From: Phoenix dactylifera
Taxonomy: Eukaryota > Streptophyta > Magnoliopsida > Arecales > Arecaceae
Reading direction: 5' to 3'
NCBI RefSeq assembly: GCF_009389715.1
Contig: NC_052400.1
Coordinates: 20,553,674 to 20,617,673 of the forward strand
DNA length: 64,000 nt
Positions 13,001-25,782 of this stretch are shown here, one piece after another. The translations under genes were made by a program, and so were the position numbers. Below the pieces are notes generated by a model. It was not told the origin of the DNA and did no database searches. It worked only from the letters and a program-made list of their open reading frames with translations. Each line of letters starts with the position of its first letter. The first letter of the stretch is position 1.

Positions 13001-14902
13001 CTTTGGTTTATGTTTGATGATCGATCAGGCTGCAAAAGAGAATATTTTGATGCAAATCACTAATGCCACCCAAATGGTCAAGCTCGAAAGGGATCCTCAT
13101 GCAGCATTTGCTTTAATCATTGATGGAAAAACTTTGTCACATGCTTTGGAGGATGATATGAAGAATCAGTTCTTGAGTTTGGCAGTTGGTTGTGCTTCTG
13201 TCATATGCTGCCGGGTCTCCCCGAAGCAGAAAGCACTGGTAGTTTCCATTGTATTGGATCAGTATTGTTGTTTCTCACCTGCATGAGATGCTAAGTTACA
13301 CAATTCAGTCAATCACGTTGTATTTCTTGCTTTAGGTGACTCGGTTGGTGAAAGAAGGTACAGGCAAAACTACTTTGGCAATTGGTGATGGTGCAAACGA
13401 TGTTGGCATGATTCAAGAGGCTGATATTGGTGTTGGTATCAGTGGGGTGGAAGGAATGCAGGTTGGTAACAATATGCGATGGATGCTTGATATTTGAATC
13501 ATACTTAAACATCTGGTATCTAGGCTTGTAACTATTTCAGAAGATGCCCAAGTCACCTGGTTGAAACAACTGTGTAGTTAATTCTTAGCAATTTGACCTT
13601 GTGCAGGCTGTAATGGCTAGCGATTTTTCCATTGCCCAGTTTCGGTTTCTAGAGCGGCTTCTTGTAGTCCATGGGCATTGGTGTTATAAGAGGATTGCCC
13701 AGATGGTACAACACATTCATTAATGTCTTGAGCACTTGCTGTAGTAAGCTGTCATGAATATTGTGTGTATTTTAATTACTGATTCTTTGGGGTGCAGATC
13801 TGTTATTTCTTCTACAAGAATATAGCCTTTGGCCTCACTCTTTTCTACTTCGAGGCATATACCGGCTTCTCCGGGCAATCGGTGTATGATGACTGGTATA
13901 TGCTACTATTCAATGTCATTCTCACATCATTGCCGGTTATATCCTTGGGAGTATTTGAGCAGGATGTTTCTTCTGAAGTCTGCTTACAGGTATGCTCATT
14001 ACAGTCTTTGGTTTTCCTACAAAAGCAATACTTGCAATAATTAGCTTTCAGTCATGAGGCTCCATACATTTCTGAAGTAAACAAATGCTTGTTGCCTATC
14101 ACAAACTGTGCATCAATCTGTCCCCTCTTCAACATAAATAGCTGCATTCTTTTTAACATTGGGTTTGAATTTATTGCTGTGCACTTGATTATGAACTTAA
14201 ATTGATTTGATAACATAAATTGAACCCTTCCCTCTGCAGTTCCCAGCATTGTACCAGCAAGGACCGAAGAACCTTTTCTTCGATTGGTATAGGATATTCG
14301 GGTGGATGGGCAATGGTCTCTACTCATCCCTCATTATATTCTTCCTGAACATCAACATTTTCTACGATCAGGCATTCCGTGCAGGGGGCCAGACTGCTGA
14401 CATGGCCGCTGTTGGGACCACCATGTTCACCTGCATCATATGGGCTGTCAACATGCAGATTGCCCTAACAATGAGCCACTTCACGTGGATCCAGCACCTG
14501 TTCGTGTGGGGCAGCATTGCCACATGGTACGTCTTCCTGGTTGCCTATGGAATGTCTTCACCATTGATCTCTGGAAATGCCTATCAGATACTCCTGGAAG
14601 CCCTTGGACCAGCCCCTTTGTATTGGGTTGTAACACTTCTAGTTACTGCTTCCTGCAATATCCCCTATCTGGCCCACATCTCCTTCCAGAGGGCATTAAA
14701 TCCTCTGGATCACCATGTGATCCAAGAGATCAAATACTATAAGAAGGATTTGGAGGACCAGCGTATGTGGAAGAGGGAGCGGTCGAAAGCGAGGCAAGAA
14801 ACTAAGATTGGTTTTACTGCAAGGGTGGATGCCAAGATCAGGCATCTGAAGGGGAAGTTGCAGAAGAAATCATCAACATTCAGCATTCAAATGGCGTCAT
14901 AA
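10055..14902 (+). CDS. ALA: Phospholipid-transporting P4-ATPase (flippase), ALA4-7 group
   Basis: A P4-ATPase uses ATP to move phospholipids from the lumenal or outer leaflet to the cytosolic leaflet, usually with an ALIS/CDC50 partner. Coding exons: 10055-11865, 11980-12090, 12282-12558, 12636-12724, 12838-12925, 13029-13238, 13336-13461, 13607-13705, 13798-13989, 14240-14902. All introns are GT-AG, phases agree, and the sum is 3666 nt, or 1221 residues, normal for the family (about 1200-1230). Landmarks: membrane spans 1-2 near residues 84-125, DGET at 198-201, spans 3-4 near 305-328 and 358-381 with the P4 hallmark PISL at 372-375, the phosphorylated Asp in DKTGT at 425, then [13 protein letters not shown], and GDGANDV at 879-885, followed by six C-terminal spans. 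The start sits in [19 protein letters not shown], which fits the group's basic N-terminus. No frameshift, stop or lost catalytic residue was seen. The nearest group is Arabidopsis ALA4/5/6/7, and which member it matches is not settled. Confidence 0.96.
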
Positions 14903-15056
14903 CATGTCAGAGCCTATTGGTGGGTTCTTTTTCTTTCTTCCTTTTTTTTTTTTTTACTTTTCTGCCTCTAATAGTTTTTTGGCTTAGCCTTAATTCTTAC
15001 CTTTTCTTTTCATCAATTCAATTTCTAAGCAATTTTCATATGGGAGGTTCAATAGT

Positions 15057-15073
15057 CCCCCCCCCCCCCCCCC
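15057..15073. repeat. Poly-C tract (17 C)
   Basis: An uninterrupted run of C just downstream of the flippase stop codon, inside or close to its 3' UTR. Such runs can form i-motif or G-quadruplex structures and are prone to length error in sequencing. Confidence 0.9.
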
Positions 15074-16196
15074 AATATAGAAAGCTGGCCTTTGTACAAT
15101 ATTTATATTTGTATTGAGTTGAAGACTTATGCAAATAGTTGAGATGTGTGCATACGTACAGTTTTGTTTCATGGCTGTTGGCTATATAGTGTGTTGTTGC
15201 TTTTTACTTCTTACTAAATCACTCTTCCTTTGTGTTAAAATTTCTTGGAGGAGCCCAAATTGGACACTGGTGTTAAATGGGTGCCCTTTTGTCACAGTAA
15301 CGGCTTGCTAGTCCGTACACCTTAGCAAATTGATTGGTTAGAAGTCTTTAAAGCAAATGCCTCCAATCAACAGAGTCTTGCAACTGGATTGTGATCTGGG
15401 CTTGAGCTCAGGTGCTTGATACATCTCTTCTGTTGAGAGGGGACCATGGAATCAAGTCCTATCTAGGCCTCTAACTGTGATGCTGCTGGAGGCTTTCCCA
15501 ATGTGATGCACACTGCATGGCCGTCATAGAGCTAATTGATCGGACTTGGTGCTTGGTTCCATGCCAAGGGACCTTTAGATGTAGCATGTACAGAAGGAAA
15601 TATTGGAACGTCATCCAGCAGTTATCAGGATACACACATATTGTAATGTGAGTCAACAGTGGTCAGGAATATAATGACTCTGACCGCAATTGGATAGTAA
15701 GTTGAAGTTGAAAGTTTACTTACCAGTGGTTTTAGCAATGCTGACAGAGGTAATCCAGCTATGTAGTGGTGAGAGAAATAAGAACCTGATCCATACAGAG
15801 TTATGTTGGCCTTCTTTAGAGGTTCATTTTTAGGTTAGTCACTTGAGGACAATGGTCCTGGTCACCATCAGAGGATAGCTGGTGGCAGACGTAATCTACT
15901 GGAAGGGAGGAAAAAAAGTGACAAGATTGGGAGCACCAATGGATCTTTCCTATGGAATTTGCTTATTTGTATTATAGAGTTTGATCATCATAATTTTGCT
16001 TTCCATTCAAGGCCCATTCAGCTTATATTGCTGTGATGGAGTCGAATGTACTATCATTGCCGAGCTAATGTCCGCGATGTTCTGTTATCGCAATCTGTTA
16101 GCATGCATGCCCCTCACTCATAGACTCTATCCCCCTTCTCCAGTAGTTCTTGGGAGCTGTCCTCATATATATTTGTTGTTTTACCCCACTAGCCCT

Positions 16197-16221
16197 CCCC
16201 CCCCCCCCCCCCCCCCCCCCC
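16197..16221. repeat. Poly-C tract (25 C)
   Basis: An uninterrupted run of C, the second such tract within 1.2 kb. The true length is doubtful because long homopolymers are read poorly. Confidence 0.9.
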
Positions 16222-17157
16222 TGGCTGTTTTAGTGAGGATCACACACTTAGACATTGACTAAACAGAATGTGGAACAGCATGGATTTAGAAACCTATGTG
16301 TTTCTGTTGCCACTTATTTTATGGTTCGGTTCACTTTCAGAAATTTTTTTATGCTATTTCTTTTATTGTATCTGCCCAAAGAGGTTGTCTGTTATGTGTA
16401 TGGAAGGATTCTCGTTTCTTGATGGGAGCATCAACTATACATTAGTAGGGCATTGGAATTTTTTATAGTTCTATATATGTTGAAGAATATTGATGGGTAG
16501 AGGAATCTTTGTGGTTATAAATCTTTCATCTGTTCCATGTAATTCTTCAAGTAGAATGATAGGAAGGTATTTGTTCCATATATTTAAACAGACCTTGCAT
16601 GCATGATTACAATGCATGGTCACCTGGCTATATAAGCAATGATAGTTTATATCTTGTGTTTGGAACTTTGTATTAGTAGACACAAATATTCTTTTGACCT
16701 CTTTCTTTCTTTCTTTCTTTCTGAATCTGGTGTACGTCGTATTGAGAAGATAATGATTTCATCTGTGTGTTTTGATAAAATAATAATTACTGTTTCCAGA
16801 ATATGAAAACATCTCTCAGCATGCTTTGCTATTGCAAAAAAAATACTAGCACCAGTTGGAACTTGAAGGACATTTAATATAAGATGCTGATTCTTATCAT
16901 GAACTTTTAACTTTGTGAACTGATAGGATGTATCTCCCTGTTGCCAAAATTTTATTTAACTGCCATAGTAAGAACCCATAAATCAACTCTTGCAAAGTTC
17001 TGGTAATGACAAGTCCTGGTATGCAGAGTTTAAGCATCTGACACTTTAGACAAACACTTGACTTTTATTATGCCGTTTGCAATCAGTTAATTCTAAGGAA
17101 GATTAATTTTTTATTATTAAACATCATTCTAAAGGATAACATAATAATTGCCCGTAC

Positions 17158-17170
17158 TGGTATCAGAGCC
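17158..17170 (+). other. Primer-binding-site-like word of an LTR retrotransposon
   Basis: TGGTATCAGAGCC matches the initiator-Met tRNA primer site placed just after the 5' LTR of many plant LTR retrotransposons. No clear LTR end (CA) directly precedes it and no gag/pol frame follows, so this is a relic at best or a chance match. Confidence 0.35.
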
Positions 17171-19200
17171 AAACGAAGAAGGATGGATGGCAGAGTGATA
17201 GATAGCATTCTGATGCTTAGTTGGGGAAATGTCATAGTCATGAGATGGGTCTGATATGTTATACGTAATTCTGACATAGATGACTCAGCGAATCTTGAAA
17301 TTTCAGTCCTTTGAGCTTGTTGCACCAATTGGCACCAAACCTTCTTGCTGCGTTTGCATGAAAGAAATGCAGGTATTGCAAGGCAAACATTGATTTCATT
17401 TGTTTGGAGATAGATTGTTTACCTTTTGCAAGTTGGTCAACTTCAGTGCCTTGACCTCTTGGTGATGTTATCTTTGCATACCGAGCAATCAGTATATATT
17501 TGATTTTAACGGTATTCGACGTTAATGGTAAATGGACTTCCACTCACATGTATGGGCAAGCGTTGCTAATTCTGATCCCTTGTTGTTGGACCACCATAGA
17601 TGTTGTTTCCACTCCATTCTTTGTATTCTCACTGATATTGGCAAGGAATTCACTGGAGGCATCTTATTATTATTTTGGGTTGCCTTTTCCATTTCAATGC
17701 CATCTAAATGATCCTTTCCCCATGTTTTTCAACTTTGTATCATGTCACTATACCATAGAAAAATGTAGCCTCTTTTTTCCTCAAGACTTACTGTGCTAAG
17801 ATCAATAGAGATAATTGTGAGATCCAACCATTAAAACATTCATTACATGGCATAGATGGGATGTCTACCAGATCAAATGTTCAAAACTTGCACATCTGAA
17901 AGGAACCTGCTAGCTTCTACAAGGTGTAGCTGTATGCATGAATATCTGATTTCAGTGGTCTTCAATTTTTCTCTGCTGAAATCAAATATTTAAGGGGTCT
18001 AAAAGTGGTTGAAATCTATAATTAATTGTGCGACAAATTTATTCTGGTTTTTGGGTGTTTTTAGCTGTATTAGGAGTTCTTTACTTAGATGCTGGTGAAG
18101 ATTAGTTGTTGGCATCGGTTTGGATAATCTAGCATGTGAACAGGTAAGTTTTAATATCGAGATGCTGAATTTGTTGGGTTGTTTTCCTCTATTTTGCTTC
18201 CCCTATTTTTATTTCTCTTATTCTCTTCATATCTTCTTCTGCCTTAAGATTGTCCATGCCCTCCAGGTTCACCCACAGCATCAGCACCTAATAGTATAAA
18301 GGCCTCGATCTCTAAGATCTTTTCCTTTATAGTTGTATTTGTGGTTGTTTAAGCTTGGGATACCAAGTTCTGCACCTGGACAAAGAATATTGCCACTCAG
18401 AAACATAGTCCTGGCCGTCAACTCCAACCACCGATTACACCATGCACAACTATTGTTGTTTGGATTTCTTGATATTGACATTAGACAGGGATAATTATTG
18501 GGTTTTATTTAACATTGAACAAATTAATGATGAGTTAATCAGCACCTAAATTTTGCATATGTTCATGTTCACACCGATTCTGCTTTGTCGCTTCCCTTGA
18601 TGACAATTGGGTGTAATTAAGGAACCAAAGTTTGTTCCTTGGGGTCTCCTTTTTTAAGTGTCATTCCTTGTGATCTTTGTTAAGTATCTAATTTTCTCTT
18701 TTCCTTTCTGAATGAATATTAGATAACCGATTTATTCATGCATCCTTTGGAAACCCTGCTGCCATCTTATGCAACTTAGATACTAAATCCTGCTATGGAA
18801 CTTCTAAGGTATAGTTTCTCTGTATTGGTAATAGAAATAGCCTATTTGGAAGGATAAACACAAGTTGTAAGGTTTTTATTGTTGACTAGGAAGTATGTAT
18901 CTAATGATCCCCCAATGAGGTACCTGCAGATTTTATTGCATTGATTGGAACAAATGGTCTCAGCTTCAACCTAGCTGCGATATCCTCCACATGCTAGTTC
19001 TTCTTTCTCAACAGTTATTACAATGTCAGCCTGGAAGAACCATGGTACTTGTTAAGATATAATAACTCTGGAGTTTCAGACTAGTCTGCAGCAAATTAGT
19101 TTTTGCACGATTCAGAAATCTACAGGTGGCCAAACCATTCAAGCTTGTGATCTAAAACTATATAATTTCTATAAAATTTATAGTTATGTGATCGACTAAA

Positions 19201-19563
19201 GCTGACTGCTTATAGCTCTAAAATTCTGTATGGAGTCTACCTTTCAGGGAATGTTATGCTTGTCACCACTTGAAAATTATAACAAAATATAGAGTGCATG
19301 AAAAAAATTATGGGTTGTCAGAAATATCTTGTATATTAAGGTTGTAATTCCTCTGCTTCTCTGTAACTCTTTTGACTGATTTGAGTAAAGTTGGCTGTTT
19401 TATTCCTCTGAAATTTTGCACAGAATCTACTTTTTAGTGAATGTTACGCATGCCACCGTTTGGTAGTTATAGCAGAATATTGTGCATCATGAAATATATG
19501 GGTTACAGAGGAACCATCTTGTGTATCAAAGTTACGATTTCCCTTTTTATCTGCAAGTCTTTG
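19201..19563. repeat. Diverged tandem duplication, unit about 185 bp
   Basis: Two neighbouring copies, about 19201-19373 and 19390-19563, share the same order of words: 'CTGTATGGAGTCTAC' versus 'TTGCACAGAATCTAC', 'GAATGTTATGCTTGTCACCAC' versus its cognate, 'CTTGTATATTAAGGTTG' versus 'CTTGTGTATCAAAGTTA'. Point changes and small indels are spread throughout, so the duplication is old. No coding content was seen. Confidence 0.75.
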
Positions 19564-20933
19564 TTCTAGCGAAACCAAGAAGGATGGAAGCAAATCATTC
19601 CTCATTGCCCTACAAAGTTTGTGGATAAATTATATCAGTGATGTCAGCAGGCCAACCTGCACGCATTTTTTGTATGTTATTCTGTGTTGGATCAGCGCAT
19701 TCAAGATTAATGCTCTGCCCCAATTCAACTTTTGACAAACACTAATTATTAGATGTGGTATTCATCGTAATGACTTGATCTGCAAGGATATTTTTTCTCT
19801 TTAATGGTTCCATCCATTCATTCCTCTGATGGTCTTTCAATTGTGTTTTGTTTTGTGTTTATATATATATATATATTTGTTTGGGGCCGCGTGTGGATGA
19901 GCCAAATGTCCACTGGACAGATCGTCCAGCTTGTGTAATAAACGACATATATCTTGTTTTACCAAATAAATATCATTAGGCCAAAGTTAAAGCCCACTGT
20001 TATGATGCACTACTAACTCGCCATAGACTAATGTTGTATACCTCCTTTTTGCAGCTGTTGGGTTATTAATCAATTAGGCTGACTTTGATTCGCACTCGCA
20101 ATAACCTGCATATATTAGATAGGGTCCAGGTTTTGTTTGAAGTGGCTGCGCCCGGTAGAATGAGATCAATTTTTGTTGCAGAGAATTCATTTTTCCCAAA
20201 CAAGTTTTCCTGAATTTTTTTCAGATTTCTGCTGGTCAAATGAATTTTCAGATAGGGGAGCCTTCTTCTACCAGTTTGATGTTGCATGAGTAAATGTTTG
20301 GCATCTGAGGTTGTACTTGGAGAATAATGCTCTCGTATAAGCCGTGATAAAACGAGGGACAAAGTCCACATAGAAACAAAGAAAACACATGATCCACGGT
20401 ATGTGTCTGAAGTTGATGGACGTACGAGGCGGGGGGAGGAAAGAAAAAGAAATCCTCGTGCAGTCTGTTGGGGGAAGTGGACTCGGTCCATCTTCTTCTT
20501 TTTCTTTTTTTTTTTGGTTAAAACGATCCATCTTCTTTCCCGATCCTATCAGAGGATTCTAGGGTCATATTTTTCTTCTTTACACCCTCTCTTTTGTCTA
20601 TAAACAACCCCCTATCTCCTTTCTAGCATCTATCTTCAAAGATCCCTTAATTAAAGTGGCGAATCAAACTCTTCCAAAGAGGATTTTTTTCGGAATTTTC
20701 CGTTTGATCTGGTCACGAGATTTCACCAGAGTCAAGGTATTGTCTAGATCTTGTTTCCCTTTCTTTTTTCGATTTTTGGGCTATCATATCACTCACATTG
20801 GCCGGCAAGTAGGGTTTTCCTTGCTTTTTGTTTCTTTTATCTTGCTGGAACCGATCGCCATTGTTGGGAGTGGCTAAGATTTTATTGTTGTTGCGGGTTG
20901 CTGCTGCAACTACTGTCGTCGCGGGCTCCTCTA

Positions 20934-21076
20934 TTTTTTTTTTTTGGTATAGCGGTGGCTCACACTTTACGCATGTGGATATGGCCAACAAAATCAGAAA
21001 ATAAAAAATCAGATAACGGAGTCGGCACTGTGTCACAAGTCATCCATGTAAACCCTCCAGAGTGGTGAGCCATCCT
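20934..21076 (-). mobile_element. LINE (L1-type) 3' end with poly-A tail
   Basis: Read on the minus strand, the frame gives AHHSGGFTWMTCDTVP and then LSDFLFSDFVGHIHMRKV, ending in a stop at 20962-20960. This is the conserved C-terminal tail of plant L1-type LINE ORF2. About fifteen bases later comes a run of 12 A (poly-T at 20934-20945 on the plus strand). The copy is cut at its 5' end just upstream of the MAHHS block. No target-site duplication could be found. Confidence 0.7.
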
Positions 21077-21199
21077 TAGAACTCTCCTTTTCCTTCCTTT
21101 ATGTTGAGAAAGAAAGAGAGCCTCACCACTCGTTTCCTCTCTCCTCCTTCTCTTCATCTCTCTAGTTGATTTGAGGGGATTCAGGAGACTTACTAGCAG

Positions 21200-22410
21200 G
21201 CCCTAGTGACCCAGTAGAGGATATCAGGTTATTGATTATCTCTTTTATGGTTTTAATGTTCGAACTTGATCTTGTAGGAAAGCAACCATCTGGTAAGAAG
21301 TGTTGAGTATACTCCACACCCTAGTTCGTAGGTCGAGATATGAGTCGGTACTTTTATGTCTGTATTTATCTTTGATAGAGGTAAGAATTTCTGTACCCAA
21401 TCATCTTTGTGAATAATATGTATTTTGCAATACGTGTCTATGAATTTGGATTTTGCATCATTGATGCATGATTGCATATTGATTCCTGATATGAATATAT
21501 AAATACATATTTCTTTATTGTTATAACATATTAAATATTGATGATTTTGGTTTTCTGGAATATGATTTTGCTTGTTTGAAATATGATGCTGGTTGTTTTT
21601 AGAATTTAGAAAGAAATATAATAAGAATTAATATTTTCTCTAGTTTAGATGAAATTGAATAATTTGTTTGCCAAGTAAAAGAATTTGGACTACTCATGTT
21701 ATGGGATTGCTAGTTACGGGCCGAATTGCAACACTTTGATTTACAGCCATAAGTCGAAGCATGGGAATTAAGGATTGGCAATTATGGTTGAATCGTGATA
21801 CTTTAGTTTGCCACTATAAACCGAAGTATAAAAATTATGATTTGCCCTTACGGGTTGAAGCGTGGATATTATGAATTGCCAATCATAGGCTGAAGCGTGA
21901 CCATAGATAGTCCAAATTGGAAAGATAATTATTGATAAAAAATTTGGATAGTAATAGAAGATAAGATATATGAAACCTCTGCTAAACAAAAATTTTAAAT
22001 TGATGATATATTTGATATATTTTTTTGAATAAGATATATATTTGATGGCTTATAATTGTATGTGCATATCTATATGGATTTATTTGAGCTATGCTGAATA
22101 GTCAGTATGAGAATTTATGATTTTTGCCTCCATTTTGATATGATTTATAACTAACCTTTATTTTAAAAATTATTTTATCTATATTGTTGTGAGTGTGGGG
22201 GATTCTTACTAGTGATTGTAAAGCTTCTTATTTTATCTATATGGAGCGTTAGAAAATTTTGTAATAAATAAGTTTGATTATTAGATTATCGTAGATTTAT
22301 TTAGTTGAATTAATTTAGCTAATGACTATTAATTTAAATTTCTGAACTTATTGAAAATTTGTTCATCTTAGGTCTTAGATGATCTTTAGAGCACCGCTTC
22401 AAAGTTTATG
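21200..22410. mobile_element. Probable LTR-retrotransposon remnant (non-coding)
   Basis: An AT-rich stretch with internal tandem repeats, no protein frame, and a GC-richer end near 22390-22430. Its general look recalls a long LTR of a monocot gypsy element, but no TG...CA ends, primer site or target-site duplication could be placed. This is inference from style only. Confidence 0.3.
21700..21905. repeat. Degenerate tandem repeat, unit about 33-38 bp
   Basis: About six units recur with the pattern 'TTGCCA-TA-GG-CGAAGCGTG-ATTATG', for example ATAAACCGAAGTATAAAAAT, ACGGGTTGAAGCGTGGATAT and ATAGGCTGAAGCGTGACC. Units vary in length and sequence, which points to age. Confidence 0.65.
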
Positions 22411-22794
22411 CGGCCGTGCACGTGATCAAACCCTATATGGTAGGTTTAGAACATGATGAATGGGATGCAATGTTGGGACTGCCTTTGGCCACCCGTTTAT
22501 CATCTCACCGAAAAAAGCTATCTTCTGACATCCATTGGCCACCAAAATTGCGTTCGGTTGCCTGTCATTTCGTCGCTCAGATCACAGCACTTCCATTGGC
22601 CACAAGCAAGGCTCAAGCAGGTTAGGGATGGTACATTTGGTCCGACCGGATCTCATGGTGCTGCGACAACAACATAACTGGGCCTGGCCATTATGGCTCA
22701 CAAACCCTGGCTTTTCTCCCCTTCTTTTCCCCTTTTAAGCGAAGCACAATAAATACAGAAGCAAGAGCGGCTTTTCTTCTTTCTTTCTTTTTTC

Positions 22795-23300
22795 TTTTTT
22801 TTTTTTTTTTTTTGATTAACAGTGTTTCACTACATTCGGCCGTGAGTACATTTCAGAATAGTCACAGTGCAGAACATACTCTAGTACAACGATACGTGCT
22901 TCAGACCTCCTATGAGACTGCTCCAGTAGGTATGCTGTAGAGAAGACGACCCAGTCCGCCGCACTATTCGCCTCCCGAAGCACATGCAAAACTCGAAAAG
23001 AATCAAACTTCTCCACAAAATAGCAAATATCACAGACTAGGTGAAAATCTATCTTGGCATGTCTGCTCCAAATCCAGTCCATTATTGTAACCGAGTTGCC
23101 CTCAAGAAAGATCCGCCGAGTATCCAGATATACTCTGGCATGGACGAGGCCCTTCCATACCGCACGCAGCTCCGCCATTAGGATAGACTCATAAAAAATG
23201 CACCGTCCTCCAAATGCAATCAGTCTGAAGTCCTGGTCTCTGATCACAAAATCTCCGCCGCATCTGCTGCCGCCCTCTGATTTGCGGCCGAAATTTATTT
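22795..23300 (-). mobile_element. LINE (L1-type) 3' end: RNase H-like domain plus poly-A
   Basis: The minus strand encodes an RNase H-like (RVT_3-type) domain: GGDFVIRDQDFRLIAFGG, then ILMAELRAVWKGLVHARVYL, then IFLEGNSVTIMDWIWS, then LREANSAADWVVFSTAY. The family normally has GDS at the second block with a catalytic Asp; here it reads GNS, so the residue is lost. The open frame runs 23247-22816, and a 19-T tract at 22795-22813 on the plus strand is the poly-A tail on the minus strand. The copy begins abruptly near 23300, so it is a 5'-truncated dead insertion. The open frame with few breaks suggests it is younger than the other LINE scraps here. Confidence 0.8.
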
Positions 23301-25315
23301 TGAGAAAATCAGGGTGGGGCTCCTAGGATAAGAGAAGGAAAAAAAATCATAATACTAGTAATGGAGCTCCGGTGAATAGTACTGACGCGTGCCAGTGGAG
23401 GAGCATGAGGACGTTCCAAAAATGACTCCTGCCTTTTGCGCTTCGTACTGTTGGAACCTGCATTGTCCGGTCAGAAAGTATTATTATTTCTCGATACGCT
23501 TCGCGTGGGCTTGAGGCCGCCTGTGACGAGGAGGAGGAGGAGAGGAGGGTTTGCTTCGCCTCGGGATTCCCGGGTTGGGAGCTTCCTTTCACGAGCGAGG
23601 ACGGAAATGGTGAGCTGTCATGCCTATCTCTCGCCCGGCAAGGCTAAGGCGGTGGGGCACGTGTTACGCAAGTGCGACGGAGCATCTGCGTACAATTTGT
23701 AAAGGAGGGAAGCCGGGGTAAAGTTGGATTGATGCAATCTCGCTTTCATCGAGCCCCAGAAGAACATCATGCGTAGTCTTCACATGGATGGTGCTCATGC
23801 TTTCTTATGTCATAGAGAAGGTTGCATTCAAGAAGACTGCAGAGTTCCCGTTATACATGGTACGCTCTACGCATACCATTAGGGTTGATGACTGTATTTA
23901 TTTTTTAATTGAAATTTGGACTGAATTTATATAAAATTTAATAATTTTATATCTAAATTCGACTCATGATCAGCAATGTATAGTATCTTATGAATCATCA
24001 TCATCATCCATTAATTTAATCTTAACCATGCAAGCTTCATTCGTGCTCATAGTTCTGTGGACGCTCAAAATAGTACAAGCTTTGCAATAGGAAAATATAA
24101 TATTTCTCAAAAAAAAATCACGAGAAAAATACAAGAAGATATAATGATTATTTTGAAATTATTTAGAGGACATATGATCATTTCGTTTTGTGTATCTTCG
24201 GAATGAGTAAGCGGCTGGGAGAAAGTTAAAGCATGCTCTCGATGGAAAATAGTAAGCCATAGTTTAGTAGGGGCAATACAAGGCTCTTTTTTTTTTCTTT
24301 AAAAAAAGAGAGAGAGAAGGAGAAATAATGATGTTTCAAATGAATAGTCATATTAGATAAACTATTAAAGAGTTCACATGGAGTCTTGTGGCAACGATCT
24401 ACCAAGTTTGGATTGTTGCCATCAATGGTAAGCAACAGATGCAAGATTGCGAGTTCAACAGCAAGATTCAATAACAAAAAAAAAATATTCTAAGAAATTG
24501 GGAGAATATTTTACTGATATGGCATATGAATATAATTATAAACATATTTTATATATGTGTGTATAATATATATATATTATGATGTATATAGAATCTTATG
24601 TATATATATTTTTTACTTTTCTATTATTTCTAAGTAGTACGACAAAGTGGCAAACATCTGCAGCCGGTTTTATAGACGACAAAACATCCACGTTCAAGAG
24701 AATTTTTTTACTTGTTTATTATGTTCGCATCACCAACGAAGCAACCAATGCTCCAAGTTGAAGATTTGGGCGTCGGATCCAGCAAAGCCTTGTTTCCCGC
24801 ATCGGTTTGCAGCATTCTGAGGAGACCTGCTGACATTCCCCATTTAAAATCCTCCTCTAAGGAATTAAAAAATGCCTTCAGCTTTAAAATGGCCTCTGAT
24901 GAGCTCGGAGGGCATATCTGTCTGCACGCACCCATTTGGAGACGAGTGATAGTTGCGTAGACCGAAGAAAGGGATAGAAAATGACAAAAGAAAGCATAAA
25001 ATAATCTGTTCGTTCCTTGGATTGTAAGGAAACAAAGCCGAAGAAATCCACAAATCTCTTGAAGGTTGCTTACCTACTGGATTCATTTGTTCCATTGATG
25101 TTTTGTGTGCTATTGATGGTATTAATAAGCAATACTTGGTGCACCCACCCTGCAACACCAATTCATGAACCCTCTCACTTGATTTGGACATGTAAGGGTG
25201 GATTATGATGTCAAACTAAAGCCACTCCCCATCCACACCCACACGCACCCAAGAAAAAAAAAACACTATATATATCTAAATAATATCACCTTGAGTCATC
25301 TACATTAACAATAGT
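23301..25315. other. Spacer, one GC-rich patch, no gene recognised
   Basis: The patch 23430-23700 is GC-rich and has an open plus frame with an Arg-rich segment, but no domain. The rest is AT-rich with TA-rich microsatellite DNA near 24550-24610. The frame at 24712-24960 has no recognisable motif. Confidence 0.4.
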
Positions 25316-25324
25316 TAAATAATA

Positions 25325-25773
25325 GGATTTTTTTCATAAATACCCGCTAAATATCAAATTTTGCATGAATATCCTTCCAAAATTGATATTCGCATGTATA
25401 CCCTCGTAAAACATAAAATACTTGTTTTCCTAATCTATCCTTTTTTAATCCATATTTTTGCATATGTACTGACGTCATCTAACGCCGTCAAAAAATTAAC
25501 GGTTTTAAATTAAATTGACTGAAATACCCTTACTGGATAGATGTCCAAAAGAAAATATTTATAAGGCGATCGCGATGGAGGCAAAAAAAATAATTTCAAA
25601 ATTTTATTTTATTTTATTTTAAAATAAATATGATTTTATTAATAGTGCTAGAAGAACCGAAATATTAGGAGCATTTGTGTAAAATAATATTTTATGAAGG
25701 TGCAGAAATAATTTAAATTTTGATGGTATTCACGCAAATTTGAATTTTTAGAAGAATATACATAAAAAAATCC
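25325..25773. mobile_element. Mutator-type MITE with 9-bp TSD
   Basis: A 449-bp element bounded by a perfect 9-bp direct repeat TAAATAATA (25316-25324 and 25774-25782), the size typical of Mutator-like transposases. The ends are inverted repeats that begin GGATTTTTTT on both sides; further inside, 'AAATTTTGCATGAATATCC' on the left matches 'AAATTTGCGTGAATACCA' on the reverse-complemented right. There is no transposase. The AT-rich flank slightly weakens the TSD argument, but the match is exact and sits directly at both ends. Confidence 0.8.
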
Positions 25774-25782
25774 TAAATAATA

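Larger units (their letters stand above)
14903..19190. other. Downstream spacer, no gene recognised
   Basis: The start of this stretch should contain the flippase 3' UTR, but I could not place a poly-A signal with confidence. The rest is AT-rich spacer with poly-C tracts, a (CTTT)n run near 16701-16723 and a retroelement primer-site-like word at 17158. No exon pairs or protein motifs were seen. Confidence 0.5.
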
